In this document: positions 44,798-52,602 of the stretch, piece by piece
Numbering within the stretch: position 1 is the first letter of the stretch
Layout of the letters: every line of letters begins with the position of its first letter
NCBI GenBank assembly: GCA_023898405.1
Contig: CP060221.1
Coordinates: forward strand, 806,001 to 870,000
DNA: 64,000 bases
From: Myxococcales bacterium
GTDB lineage: Bacteria; Myxococcota; UBA727; JABDBI01
Direction of reading: 5' to 3'
Translations under genes and position numbers: made by a program
Notes under the pieces: model-generated
What the model saw: only the letters and a program-made list of their open reading frames with translations
Databases searched by the model: none
Told to the model about the DNA's origin: nothing

Positions 44798-46264
44798 TTA
44801 TTCAACGACCTTAAACAGCACGTTGATAACTGAACTTTTAGTGCGAATTTTTAGCCATTCCTTTACTTTGTTTATTTCAATTTTACTCATATCTCTATTG
44901 GACTCGATATAACCAACAAGCTCTACTTGTCCATTTTTTTGCATGGTCTTCACCAAGACAAGTTCCTTAAGCTCGGGGTGCTCTACAGCCAATTCTTTCA
45001 ACAATTCTGGTGAGTTAACAATTGCATCTTCTAAACTTTTTATTTTTGTCTCTAAAATATTTATTTGATTTTCGCGCTCTTTGAGTTTGTTCTCATTTTT
45101 AGCAAAAAGTTCTTCAATAACTCCCGTTTTAAGTTGAGACATATCTAAGGCAGGTATTTCTGAAAGAGTGTTTTCTATTTGCAAATGCACGTTTTCAAGC
45201 CCATAGCGCCCAAGCTTTGATGCAAGAGTATCTTTTAAGAGCGCAACCTTTCCATCTCCAAACACCACAAGCCTCAACTTATAATCACCTGATTTTTCTT
45301 CTGTGAGAGACTTTTGCAATAGATCAAAATTATTTTCGATAATTTCATGCTTAATAAATTGGTCAATTTTATCTTGAAAAATTTGATGCTGAATCAGTTT
45401 GTAGGCCAAATAAATGCTTGGCAGCAGCGCTAAAATCGCTAAGCCTGCAATTATTTTTGGCAAATATTTATTCCAGATTGCATCACTTTGTCGGCGCCTT
45501 TGCCTTACTCCAATCATTCTGGTTACCAAATAGGTGGCAAGACAAATGTAGGTAGAATTGATGAAAAACAAATAAAGCGCACCAATAAAAAACCTTAGGT
45601 TCCAATGAGCCACGCCATAGCCTGCGGTGCACAGAGGTGGCATCAGAGCCGTGGCAATGGCTGCCCCCATTATTACACTGGTAGTTTTATTTTTTCTGGT
45701 AAAAGCTATGCTTACAGCAAGGCCCCCAAAAAAAGCTATTAAAATATCGTATGCGGTAGGGCTAGTACGAGCTAGCAATTCTGAGTTGGATTGATGCAAG
45801 GGACTTAAGTAAAAATAGAGTGCTGAAGAAATTACAGATGTTAAAACAGCTATTGATAAATTACGAAATGACTCACGTACCATATCAAGATCTAAAATTG
45901 CAGCACCAAAGCCAATGCCCATAATAGGCCCTAAGAGCGGGGAAATAAGCATAGCGCCAATAACCACAGGTGTAGAATTAATATTGAGTCCCACAGATGC
46001 GATGAGAATTGCAAAAAATAAGACCCAGAGATTGCTTCCTCTAAGGCCAATATGCTGTCTAAAAGTTTCAATCAGTTCAGTTTCATCTGCATCATCTTTT
46101 GATAGGTCAAACTGCGACCTCAATCTTCTTCGAGTCCAATCAAATATACCCATAAACAAATCACTCAGAGATAATTCTTTATCTTCGATCGCTGTTGTTT
46201 GAATACGCACTCTTAAAACCTCATCAAAATAATTTTTGGGCCAATCAAATAAACGACTCCACAA
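44798..46264 (-). CDS. DUF389-family membrane protein
   Basis: 488 residues. A soluble N-terminal ~85 residues lead to five or six membrane helices with the family's segments NINSTPVVIGAMLISPLLGP, GGLAVSIAFTRKNKTTSVIM and GAAIATALMPPLCTAGYGVA. The C-terminal half is periplasmic or cytoplasmic with a coiled coil (ENKLKERENQINILETKIKS). The family (TIGR00341/DUF389) has no established function. Single gene on the minus strand. Confidence 0.88.
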   Translation of the reverse strand: MWSRLFDWPKNYFDEVLRVRIQTTAIEDKELSLSDLFMGIFDWTRRRLRSQFDLSKDDADETELIETFRQHIGLRGSNLWVLFFAILIASVGLNINSTPVVIGAMLISPLLGPIMGIGFGAAILDLDMVRESFRNLSIAVLTSVISSALYFYLSPLHQSNSELLARTSPTAYDILIAFFGGLAVSIAFTRKNKTTSVIMGAAIATALMPPLCTAGYGVAHWNLRFFIGALYLFFINSTYICLATYLVTRMIGVRQRRRQSDAIWNKYLPKIIAGLAILALLPSIYLAYKLIQHQIFQDKIDQFIKHEIIENNFDLLQKSLTEEKSGDYKLRLVVFGDGKVALLKDTLASKLGRYGLENVHLQIENTLSEIPALDMSQLKTGVIEELFAKNENKLKERENQINILETKIKSLEDAIVNSPELLKELAVEHPELKELVLVKTMQKNGQVELVGYIESNRDMSKIEINKVKEWLKIRTKSSVINVLFKVVE

Positions 46265-46349
46265 AAGTTATAGCATTTTGTTATTTCAATTTGACGCATT
46301 ATAAAAAATGAAGTTTAGGCAGAAAGTTGATTTTCTAATCCACCAAAGT

Positions 46350-46964
46350 TTAAAATTTTTCCAAACGTGCTGAAGTTACACAAATAGTCAAACGTACAGC
46401 ACGGGATTTTTCTTTTTCTAAACATTTCATCAGCCGTGTCACAGCCTCTCTTTTTAAAGCATGTTCATGTTCAAAAGATAACTGGCCAATAGCCTTCACA
46501 ATCAGTGCACGCTGTTTCTCGTCTCTTTCATCTAACAGTCGAAAAAAGGTTTCCAATGCTTGCAAACTTCCTATTTTTCCTAATGCAACAATTACGCTTT
46601 GAGATATAAAATCAGCATCCAGTGCTTCAATAAGAAAAGGTAGCGCACGGGTATCTTTTAATTCACCCAGTGCCCATGCGACAGCCTGGGCCTGCTTTAA
46701 ATTGGTGGTAAGAAATGATTTAAGTAAAAAAGGTAGCGCACGTTTATCTTTTAGCTTACCCAAAGCTAATGCCGCTCCAGTCGAGATCTCTATCTCATCT
46801 GAATCCAAAGCAAAACAAATAGCAAAAAAGGTTTTTTGCTCGCTCAAGCGTCTCACAGGTATTCTAATTTTTTTTCCTTCCACCATAGCTGTAAAATAAT
46901 TATCGCTAGATAATCCAGTTTCTTTTATGACTGGGCTGCACTCATGCACCATTGCGAGCTCCAA
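46350..46964 (-). CDS. HEAT-repeat protein
   Basis: 204 residues made mainly of HEAT/PBS-lyase-type repeats of ~31 residues: AALALGKLKDKRALPFLLKS, AVAWALGELKDTRALPFLIE, VIVALGKIGSLQALETFF and VKAIGQLSFEHEH. Such alpha-solenoids act as protein-binding scaffolds. There is no signal peptide, so it is probably cytoplasmic. No partner is evident from its neighbours. The first ~45 residues may be a small PilZ-like or unrelated strand-rich start (KKIRIPVRRLSEQKTFFAI), but this is uncertain. Confidence 0.8.
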   Translation of the reverse strand: MELAMVHECSPVIKETGLSSDNYFTAMVEGKKIRIPVRRLSEQKTFFAICFALDSDEIEISTGAALALGKLKDKRALPFLLKSFLTTNLKQAQAVAWALGELKDTRALPFLIEALDADFISQSVIVALGKIGSLQALETFFRLLDERDEKQRALIVKAIGQLSFEHEHALKREAVTRLMKCLEKEKSRAVRLTICVTSARLEKF

Positions 46965-47154
46965 AAAACTAAAGCCCTCAGAACTTCAGCACCAACAAAA
47001 GTCGTGAGGATCAGCATCGGCTATTTTTTGCTTAAGATATTTAAAGAGCTATTTATTTCGTATTTTTTTACCACGAATTAAAAATATTTTTTTCAAAGAA
47101 AAAATTTTATATTCTCTTCACAAAATAAAATTATTTTTCATCAATTACAAAAAA

Positions 47155-47173
47155 TGCCGAGTAATACCCGGCA
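47155..47173 (-). terminator. Terminator of the histone-like gene
   Basis: TGCCG / CGGCA arms around a 9-base loop; T-runs follow on both strands (T6 on the minus). It lies 24 bases after the stop of the Lys/Ala-repeat gene. The 46965-47154 gap shows nothing else. Confidence 0.72.
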
Positions 47174-47196
47174 ATTTTTTTTGCTAACATAAGTGA

Positions 47197-47982
47197 TTAT
47201 GCAGCCTTTCTTCTAGCCTTGCTTGATTTTGCAGCACTTCTTACTGGCTTTCTTTTGGGAGCAGCTTTTTTAGCTGCTACTTTTTTGCGAGCTGCTGGTT
47301 TCTTAGCTGCTACTTTCTTGCGAGCAACTGGTTTCTTAGCTGCTACTTTTTTGCGAGCTGCTGGTTTCTTAGCTGCTACTTTCTTGCGAGCTGCTGGTTT
47401 CTTAGCTGCTACTTTTTTGCGAGCTGCTGGTTTCTTGGCTGCTACCTTTTTGCCTGCTGCTGGTTTCTTGGCTGCTACCTTTTTGCCTGCTGCTGATTTC
47501 TTAGCTGCCACTTTTTTGCGAGCTGCTGGCTTTTTGGCTGCTACTTTCTTACGAGCATTTGCCTTTCTTTCAGCTAAACGTTTCTTCAAAGCTGCTTTTT
47601 TAGCTGCCAACGCTTTTTTCTTTTCTGCAGCTTTCTTTTTAGCAAGCACTTTTTTCTTCAGAGCTGCCTGTTTTTTAGCTTGCAATTTTTTCTTGGCTGC
47701 TGCTGCTTTCTTAACTGCAGCAGCTTTCTTCCCTTTTCCTTTTTTGGCACTACCGCCTCTGCTTGCTTTCACTCGTGCTATATCTCCCGCTTTGTCTACA
47801 TAATAAAGAAAGTTCTCATCCCTGCGCAATCCTGATTTTAGTACCAGCTCAGGCTTTTGGCCGCGACCTTTTTTTTCGCCACCACGAACCATTTTTGCTC
47901 TAAATACATTCAGATTACGATCAAGGTAGTACAACCAGCCCGGTTTCCGGGTAATTCCTGCTTTGAGGACTTTTTCTGCCAT
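47197..47982 (-). CDS. Histone H1-like Lys/Ala-repeat protein with a duplicated N-terminal motif
   Basis: 261 residues. Residues 8-34 and 49-77 are two copies of one motif: WLYYLDRNLNVFRAKMVRGG and FLYYVDKAGDIARVKASRGG, each likely a small beta unit. From ~80 the chain is almost only Lys and Ala, with ~9 tandem 11-residue units of the type KKVAAKKPAAR (145-243). This kind of tail is found in bacterial H1-like proteins (Hc1/Hc2, AlgP, BpH1) that bind and condense DNA. The N-terminal domain may give specificity or dimerise; its function is unknown to me. A monocistronic gene with its own terminator. Confidence 0.85.
   Translation of the reverse strand: MAEKVLKAGITRKPGWLYYLDRNLNVFRAKMVRGGEKKGRGQKPELVLKSGLRRDENFLYYVDKAGDIARVKASRGGSAKKGKGKKAAAVKKAAAAKKKLQAKKQAALKKKVLAKKKAAEKKKALAAKKAALKKRLAERKANARKKVAAKKPAARKKVAAKKSAAGKKVAAKKPAAGKKVAAKKPAARKKVAAKKPAARKKVAAKKPAARKKVAAKKPVARKKVAAKKPAARKKVAAKKAAPKRKPVRSAAKSSKARRKAA
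47254..47550 (-). repeat. 33-bp tandem repeats inside the histone-like gene
   Basis: About nine in-frame 33-base units coding KKVAAKKPAAR with small changes (Ser, Gly or Val at some positions). Near-identity at the DNA level means copy number can change by slippage or recombination. Confidence 0.88.
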
Positions 47983-48180
47983 TTTTGTACGCTCCTCTTA
48001 CCATCCAATCGTTTAATAATGCTGTGTACAGCTCTTATGAGTAGTAACTCTACCCTCAAGTACTATGGTGTCCTATTCAAAACTTTCAGTCGAATCTTTG
48101 GACGTTTTCTTTTGCTTTTATTACTTGCCGACAAATGAGCTATTTTTTATGGCATAGATTTTTCAATCAACTCTCAACTC

Positions 48181-48432
48181 CTATAAAGCATTTAATAAAT
48201 ATTTTCGGTCAGATAATAGAACGATATCTTTAAAATCTATTAGCCAATCATCAGTAAATACAAGACTTTTTTTGCTTGAACACGACGAGGGACAGAGTTG
48301 CCTTTTTGCGTTGGGCCCCTTAACTTTTTTCCGATATTTACGCAACTCTGCCCAAAAATATATAAAATTCCACAAAATTATTAAGATTAGAATATTTATT
48401 AAAACTTTTTTCCACGCTGCCTCCTCACTCAA
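48181..48432 (-). CDS. Small single-helix membrane protein, unknown
   Basis: Up to 83 residues from a TTG; a GAGGAGG sequence lies just inside this start, so the true start is unclear. Residues ~10-28 form one hydrophobic helix (VLINILILIILWNFIYFW) followed by a basic segment (RKYRKKVKG) and a soluble tail with two Cys. Coding is possible but not proven. Confidence 0.4.
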   Translation of the reverse strand: MSEEAAWKKVLINILILIILWNFIYFWAELRKYRKKVKGPNAKRQLCPSSCSSKKSLVFTDDWLIDFKDIVLLSDRKYLLNAL

Positions 48433-48805
48433 AATTATTTGACTACCACCATACTCAAATGAGCAGAGTATCCATGCGGCAGAAAATTCATTGATGATAA
48501 AATTTATACATTTTTTTCTGTAATCCCCTTAAAAACAAGATTTATTTTTTAGTCGAGAATTACAGCGTTATTAAGAAAAAGAACCCAAAGGCTTTGGATA
48601 TTAGCTTACTTCATTGCGATTGCATTATTTTTTGCAAGCTTATAAGCAGTCTAGAAACTATTTTAAAATATTTGAAATAGTCATTTGCCTTGGCAATTAA
48701 AAATTAACGAGCTTTAGTTGGCATATGGTGGTACCTCATCTAAGTTTGGGAATGAAGATCGCCATTTTTTGACTGAGCTCCAGACTAAGCGATAGCAAAA
48801 AATTA
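48433..48805. other. Intergenic region, no gene seen
   Basis: 373 AT-rich bases between the small membrane protein gene and repeat copy C. No convincing frame, hairpin or RNA gene was seen. Confidence 0.45.
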
Positions 48806-48820
48806 TTGTTAGATACGGGA

Positions 48821-48868
48821 AAAAAGAGACAAAAAAAGCTTGGTAATTATTTTCGAAACAGTCTCTTA
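48821..48868 (+). repeat. Dispersed ~46-bp repeat, copy C (upstream of holB)
   Basis: AAAAAGAGACAAAAAAAGCT, then TGGTAATTATTTTCGAAACA, then GTCTCTTA. The inverted ends AAGAGAC/GTCTCTT are perfect. It ends 18 bases before the holB start codon. A weaker partial match is at ~56608-56645. Confidence 0.75.
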
Positions 48869-48886
48869 GCTACAAGCGGTAAAACT

Positions 48887-49660
48887 ATGAATATTCTTAT
48901 CAGCGGGGCAGAACATCAAGATCGTATGAATCATGCTAAGGAACTTGCCATGGTGAGTTTGTGCCTTGATATCCAAAACAATAAAGCATGCCAAACCTGC
49001 AACAACTGTGAACGTATTCTTACTCGATGCCACCCAAACCTCACTTACATAGAGCCCCTGCACAATGATGATGCACCTGAAAAAAATTCTCGTGAAGAGA
49101 TAAAAATAGAACAAGTGCGTCGTATTATTTTTGAAAATCAAAAAGCAAACTACGAAAAAGGGACTGCTATTTTTATTATTACCCACATGCATCAAATTAC
49201 AAAAGCTGCTGCTAATGCTTTGCTCAAGTCCATTGAGGAAAGTGGTGATAATAAATCGTTTTTTTGTCTTGCTCCCTCGAGATCAAGCGTCTTACCTACC
49301 ATTGCATCACGATTAATTTCAGTGCCAATAAAACCTGCTGCCCTGCTCGACTCCCCCGATGAAAAAACATGCCAACTAATTCATGCCATAAACAAACTAA
49401 GCCCAAATAAACGTTTTAAAATATGCGGCCAGTTTAGCTCTCAGCGAGCTGAACTCTATCAAGAACTAGAAAATATGCGTGAACAATGCCACATACTTTT
49501 GAGATCTTACTCCAATTCTGCTACATCACAGAATCTTCATCCCTCCTTAGCGCTCCATATCAGTCAGGCTTTGAACAATGCATGTACCCTGCTCGAAAGA
49601 AATATTAATCCTCGCTTGGTAGTGGAACAATTGCTGCTTCGCGAGTGGCCTTGTGCATGA
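48887..49660 (+). CDS. holB: DNA polymerase III delta' subunit
   Basis: 257 residues from the ATG at 48887; a longer in-frame form from 48806 would read through the repeat and is unlikely. Zinc-site Cys are in CQTCNNCERILTRCHP. ITKAAANALLKSIEESG is the delta'/DnaX family sensor-like segment, followed by SSVLPTIASRLISVPI. The position of Walker A (ISGAEHQDRMNHAKELA) lacks the GKT/S motif, as expected for delta', which does not hydrolyse ATP. It is part of the clamp loader. Its stop overlaps the next gene's start (ATGA). Confidence 0.88.
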   Translation: MNILISGAEHQDRMNHAKELAMVSLCLDIQNNKACQTCNNCERILTRCHPNLTYIEPLHNDDAPEKNSREEIKIEQVRRIIFENQKANYEKGTAIFIITHMHQITKAAANALLKSIEESGDNKSFFCLAPSRSSVLPTIASRLISVPIKPAALLDSPDEKTCQLIHAINKLSPNKRFKICGQFSSQRAELYQELENMREQCHILLRSYSNSATSQNLHPSLALHISQALNNACTLLERNINPRLVVEQLLLREWPCA

Positions 49661-50259
49661 ATATAAAATTATTAGCACTCGACATTGGTGGTGTACTTGC
49701 TCACATAAACAAAAGTAAGCTGTTCTTTCATTGCTACAAGGCTGGCATCAATATCCAAGACTTTTTTGACGAGGATTTTTTATTGCTGCAAAGAGGCCTC
49801 ATTCCAAGCACGCAATTTATAAAAAATAAGAGCTCAAAACTCTCGCTTGAAGCAAAAAAATTCGAATCGATATTCTGCTCAATGGTACAGGCTTTACCCA
49901 TAAGCTATCATCTGAATCAGCTTAAAGTTCCATGGGTTTTTTTCAGCAATATTAATGAATTGCACTATTATCACTTCGTAAAAAAACTTAAACTCTCTCC
50001 TTTTACAAAAAACAATTCTATTCTTTCGTTCAAAGAAAAACAGCTTAAACCACACAAGCAATTTTTTGAGCGACTATCCTACATCTCGTCAATTAACAGA
50101 GAACATATCTTATTGATCGATGACAAAGAAACCAATGTCACAACAGCCATAAAATATGGCTTTCAAGCTTTACTCTTCGAGGATGACACATCGCTATTAT
50201 CGTTTTTTAATAAAAAATCTAATTCATTTAGCTGCGCATTTGGATCCATCAATGAATAA
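49657..50259 (+). CDS. HAD-superfamily (subfamily IA-like) hydrolase
   Basis: 200 residues from 49657, coupled to holB by a 4-base overlap. Motif I is LLALDIGGVLAH, with the Asp nucleophile and Gly in the second-Asp position, as in the DLGGV group of HAD-IA proteins; motif II is WVFFSNINELH; motif III Lys is in KPHKQFF; motif IV is ILLIDDKETNVTTAIKYGFQ. Substrate unknown. Its 3' end overlaps the end of the convergent transglycosylase gene by 97 bases, so both tails are encoded on opposite strands of the same DNA. Confidence 0.82.
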   Translation: MNIKLLALDIGGVLAHINKSKLFFHCYKAGINIQDFFDEDFLLLQRGLIPSTQFIKNKSSKLSLEAKKFESIFCSMVQALPISYHLNQLKVPWVFFSNINELHYYHFVKKLKLSPFTKNNSILSFKEKQLKPHKQFFERLSYISSINREHILLIDDKETNVTTAIKYGFQALLFEDDTSLLSFFNKKSNSFSCAFGSINE

Positions 50260-52334
50260 TGAAACATCCCACCCAGTACATTCTTTAAATAACGGTTAGT
50301 TTCATCGATAGAAACATTTTCAAGAAAAGCATCTATAGGAGCATGATTATTTTTTGTGATCCACCTCTGGGCATGACCTGGACCTGCGTTATAAGCTGCG
50401 AGCGCAACAGCCAAATTACCGAAGCGCTGCTGATAGTTTTTTATCAAACCTGCCCCAAGCAATAAACTTGTCTTGGGCTTATAGAGATCTTCTTCGCTTT
50501 GAAGTTTAATCCCCATTCTTTGCGCTTGCTCATCCGCGCTGACTTTCATCATCATCATCAGACCTCGAGCCTGCGCCCACGATCGCGCATCTGGCAAAAA
50601 ACAACTTTCTCTTTTCATAATGGGATAAACAAGATTTGGTGAAACATGAGACCTTTGGGTTGCCTCTCTTACTTCTTCTTTAAAAGGTCTAGGAAAAGCT
50701 ATTGCATTATATATTCCTGGACGAGCTCTTAAAATTTGCCCTGCCTTAAAGTTGCACTGGATTAATTTCAGATAGGCCAGGTGGGCATCATCTAAGTCCA
50801 AAAATAATTTTGCTATAAAAAAGACTGACGCTTCATCGCTGCTTTTTACAGATTTTTCCAACAACAAAGCAAGAGCTTCTTTATTAAAACCATTTTCAAT
50901 AAGCTGATTGGTTAAAATAAGTTCTGGATCTTTGCTTGTTTGAAGACCTTCAATTTTTTGTGCAGCAATTTTTTTGAGAGGAACATGCACCTTGAGTTCT
51001 TTAAGCAAAAGCCACGATAACCAAGAATAGACTGTCGGTATCTTGTGATGGACCAAAGCCATTAGCTGAGATTTAATGGTAGAGAGTTTGTTTTTGTTCA
51101 ATGCTTTAAAAGTTTTTATATCCTTAGAGATACTCAAACGTGTAATCCAGTACTGGGCTTGTTGAAAACTCAAAGAATCAGGGTGAGATATCTTTTTGAG
51201 ATGCTCGAGACTTTTTGCAGCAAGTTCTAGCTCACCTAATTTAGTAAGTTCAAAAGCTTTGGAAAATAACGCCTTATGGATCATATCCCCATCGGGATAC
51301 TTTTTAATTAAAATATCAAGCGTCTTAAACATATCGTCATATTTGCCAACAGTTCTTTCCATGTCAGCCGCAAAGAAAAGAACATCATCGCTCAGACCAT
51401 CGGTAGGATAATCTTTTACAAATTGATCAAATTGAGCTCTTTGACTCACATCACTTGCCATGGATGCCAACATCAGCTCCATGTAACGAGCTTTTCTTTT
51501 TACTTCTGAGCCACATGTTTTTATCAGCGTCTGAAAAGCCAAACGAGCGCCTTTATAGTTGCGCATTTTTCGCTCTATTTTGGCATTTTGATAATCGAGT
51601 TCACACCTTTCGTCTTTCGATATTTTCTTGAGAGAACTACGGGCTTTTTCATAGGTTTCACGAGCTTCTTTATTTTTTCCAAAAAGCATTAAATTGAGCA
51701 TTCGCTTTGTGTAGTCTTGCGCGGTTAATTTTTTTTGCCATTTAATAAATTTTTTGTTGCTGCTAAATCTTGCAACATCGATGCTTTCTGGTTTTTCCAA
51801 ATACAGTTCTTCATAAAAGTGAGTTCTGGTCTTTTTATCTAACTCTGCCACCTCTAGAACATTACTTAAAAAATTTCCTCGCCGTGCTCTCTCATTGAGT
51901 TCATAAAATGGACACGAGCTAGGAACGGCTTTATCAAATATCCTTTGACCCATTAAATTTTTTGCCAGCCATTTTTTGTTTTCAAAATCAAGCTCTTCAA
52001 ATAAATCACTTACAATTTTTACGTTATTCAAGAACTGAGATTTCTTTATTTTGAGCAGATTATTTTTCCATTCTTTGAAATTATTTTGCTTCAAATAAAT
52101 ACGAGACTTTAGATAAAAAGCGCTATCGTGATGCAAATGACCTGCAGAATATTTTTTATCGATAAGATTGATAGCATTGGTAAATTGTTGTTTCTCAACT
52201 AATTTTTCTAACACAATGACAAGGCTTGGCTCAGTATGAGTATGAGATGGAGCTTGATTTTTTTTATCAACAGCTTTGCACAATATAATTGCTGGGGAAA
52301 GCACAAACAGGAAAAAAAATTTTATTGAATACAT
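50163..52334 (-). CDS. Second soluble lytic transglycosylase (Slt-like)
   Basis: 723 residues from the ATG at 52334, which has an AGAGG site; an earlier Met (52367) lies near the inverted repeat. MYSIKFFFLFVLSPAIILCKA is the signal peptide. A long helical TPR-like region is followed by the SLT domain: NLVYPIMKRESCFLPDARSW with catalytic Glu at ~576, ARGLMMMMKVSADE, KTSLLLGAGLIKNYQQRFG and ALAAYNAGPGHAQRW. It acts on peptidoglycan in the periplasm. It is a distant paralogue of the 31171-33300 gene. The 3' end overlaps the HAD gene. Confidence 0.92.
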   Translation of the reverse strand: MYSIKFFFLFVLSPAIILCKAVDKKNQAPSHTHTEPSLVIVLEKLVEKQQFTNAINLIDKKYSAGHLHHDSAFYLKSRIYLKQNNFKEWKNNLLKIKKSQFLNNVKIVSDLFEELDFENKKWLAKNLMGQRIFDKAVPSSCPFYELNERARRGNFLSNVLEVAELDKKTRTHFYEELYLEKPESIDVARFSSNKKFIKWQKKLTAQDYTKRMLNLMLFGKNKEARETYEKARSSLKKISKDERCELDYQNAKIERKMRNYKGARLAFQTLIKTCGSEVKRKARYMELMLASMASDVSQRAQFDQFVKDYPTDGLSDDVLFFAADMERTVGKYDDMFKTLDILIKKYPDGDMIHKALFSKAFELTKLGELELAAKSLEHLKKISHPDSLSFQQAQYWITRLSISKDIKTFKALNKNKLSTIKSQLMALVHHKIPTVYSWLSWLLLKELKVHVPLKKIAAQKIEGLQTSKDPELILTNQLIENGFNKEALALLLEKSVKSSDEASVFFIAKLFLDLDDAHLAYLKLIQCNFKAGQILRARPGIYNAIAFPRPFKEEVREATQRSHVSPNLVYPIMKRESCFLPDARSWAQARGLMMMMKVSADEQAQRMGIKLQSEEDLYKPKTSLLLGAGLIKNYQQRFGNLAVALAAYNAGPGHAQRWITKNNHAPIDAFLENVSIDETNRYLKNVLGGMFHYSLMDPNAQLNELDFLLKNDNSDVSSSKSKA

Positions 52335-52360
52335 AAAAACCTCTAAAAAAATCCTGATTA

Positions 52361-52463
52361 ACAGCAATCCCAGAAATTAACTAAAGCTTTAATTTCTAAA
52401 CGCCCGCAACAAAGCGAGGACTAGACAGAAATTAAAGCTTTAGTTAATTTCTGGGATTGCTGT
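52361..52463. repeat. Perfect 37-bp inverted repeat (cruciform-size hairpin)
   Basis: The left arm 52361-52397 (begins ACAGCAATCCCAGAAATTAA) is the exact reverse complement of the right arm 52427-52463 (ends TTTCTGGGATTGCTGT), with a 29-base spacer. Each arm also contains the self-complementary AAAGCTTT. It lies between the divergent transglycosylase and htrA starts, 27 bases from the former and 140 from the latter. No T-run follows, so it is not an ordinary terminator. Confidence 0.95.
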
Positions 52464-52602
52464 AACATTATTGTCAAGATCACACCAGAATTAGCAATTC
52501 GAAGTCTTGCCAAAAAAATTTATAAAATCAAAGCTAGTCCGTCAAACGCTAGCGATTATCAGAATAATTGCTCATCTAAAAATTATTGGAGAATAGATAT
52601 AT

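Noticed and set aside
47219..47803. Plus-strand frame of Ala/Phe/Leu-rich sequence resembling membrane helices
   Set aside because: It is the antisense of the Lys/Ala repeats of the histone-like gene.
52361..52463. Integron attC site
   Set aside because: The arms are perfect along their full length and lack the R/L box consensus and the bulges typical of attC.
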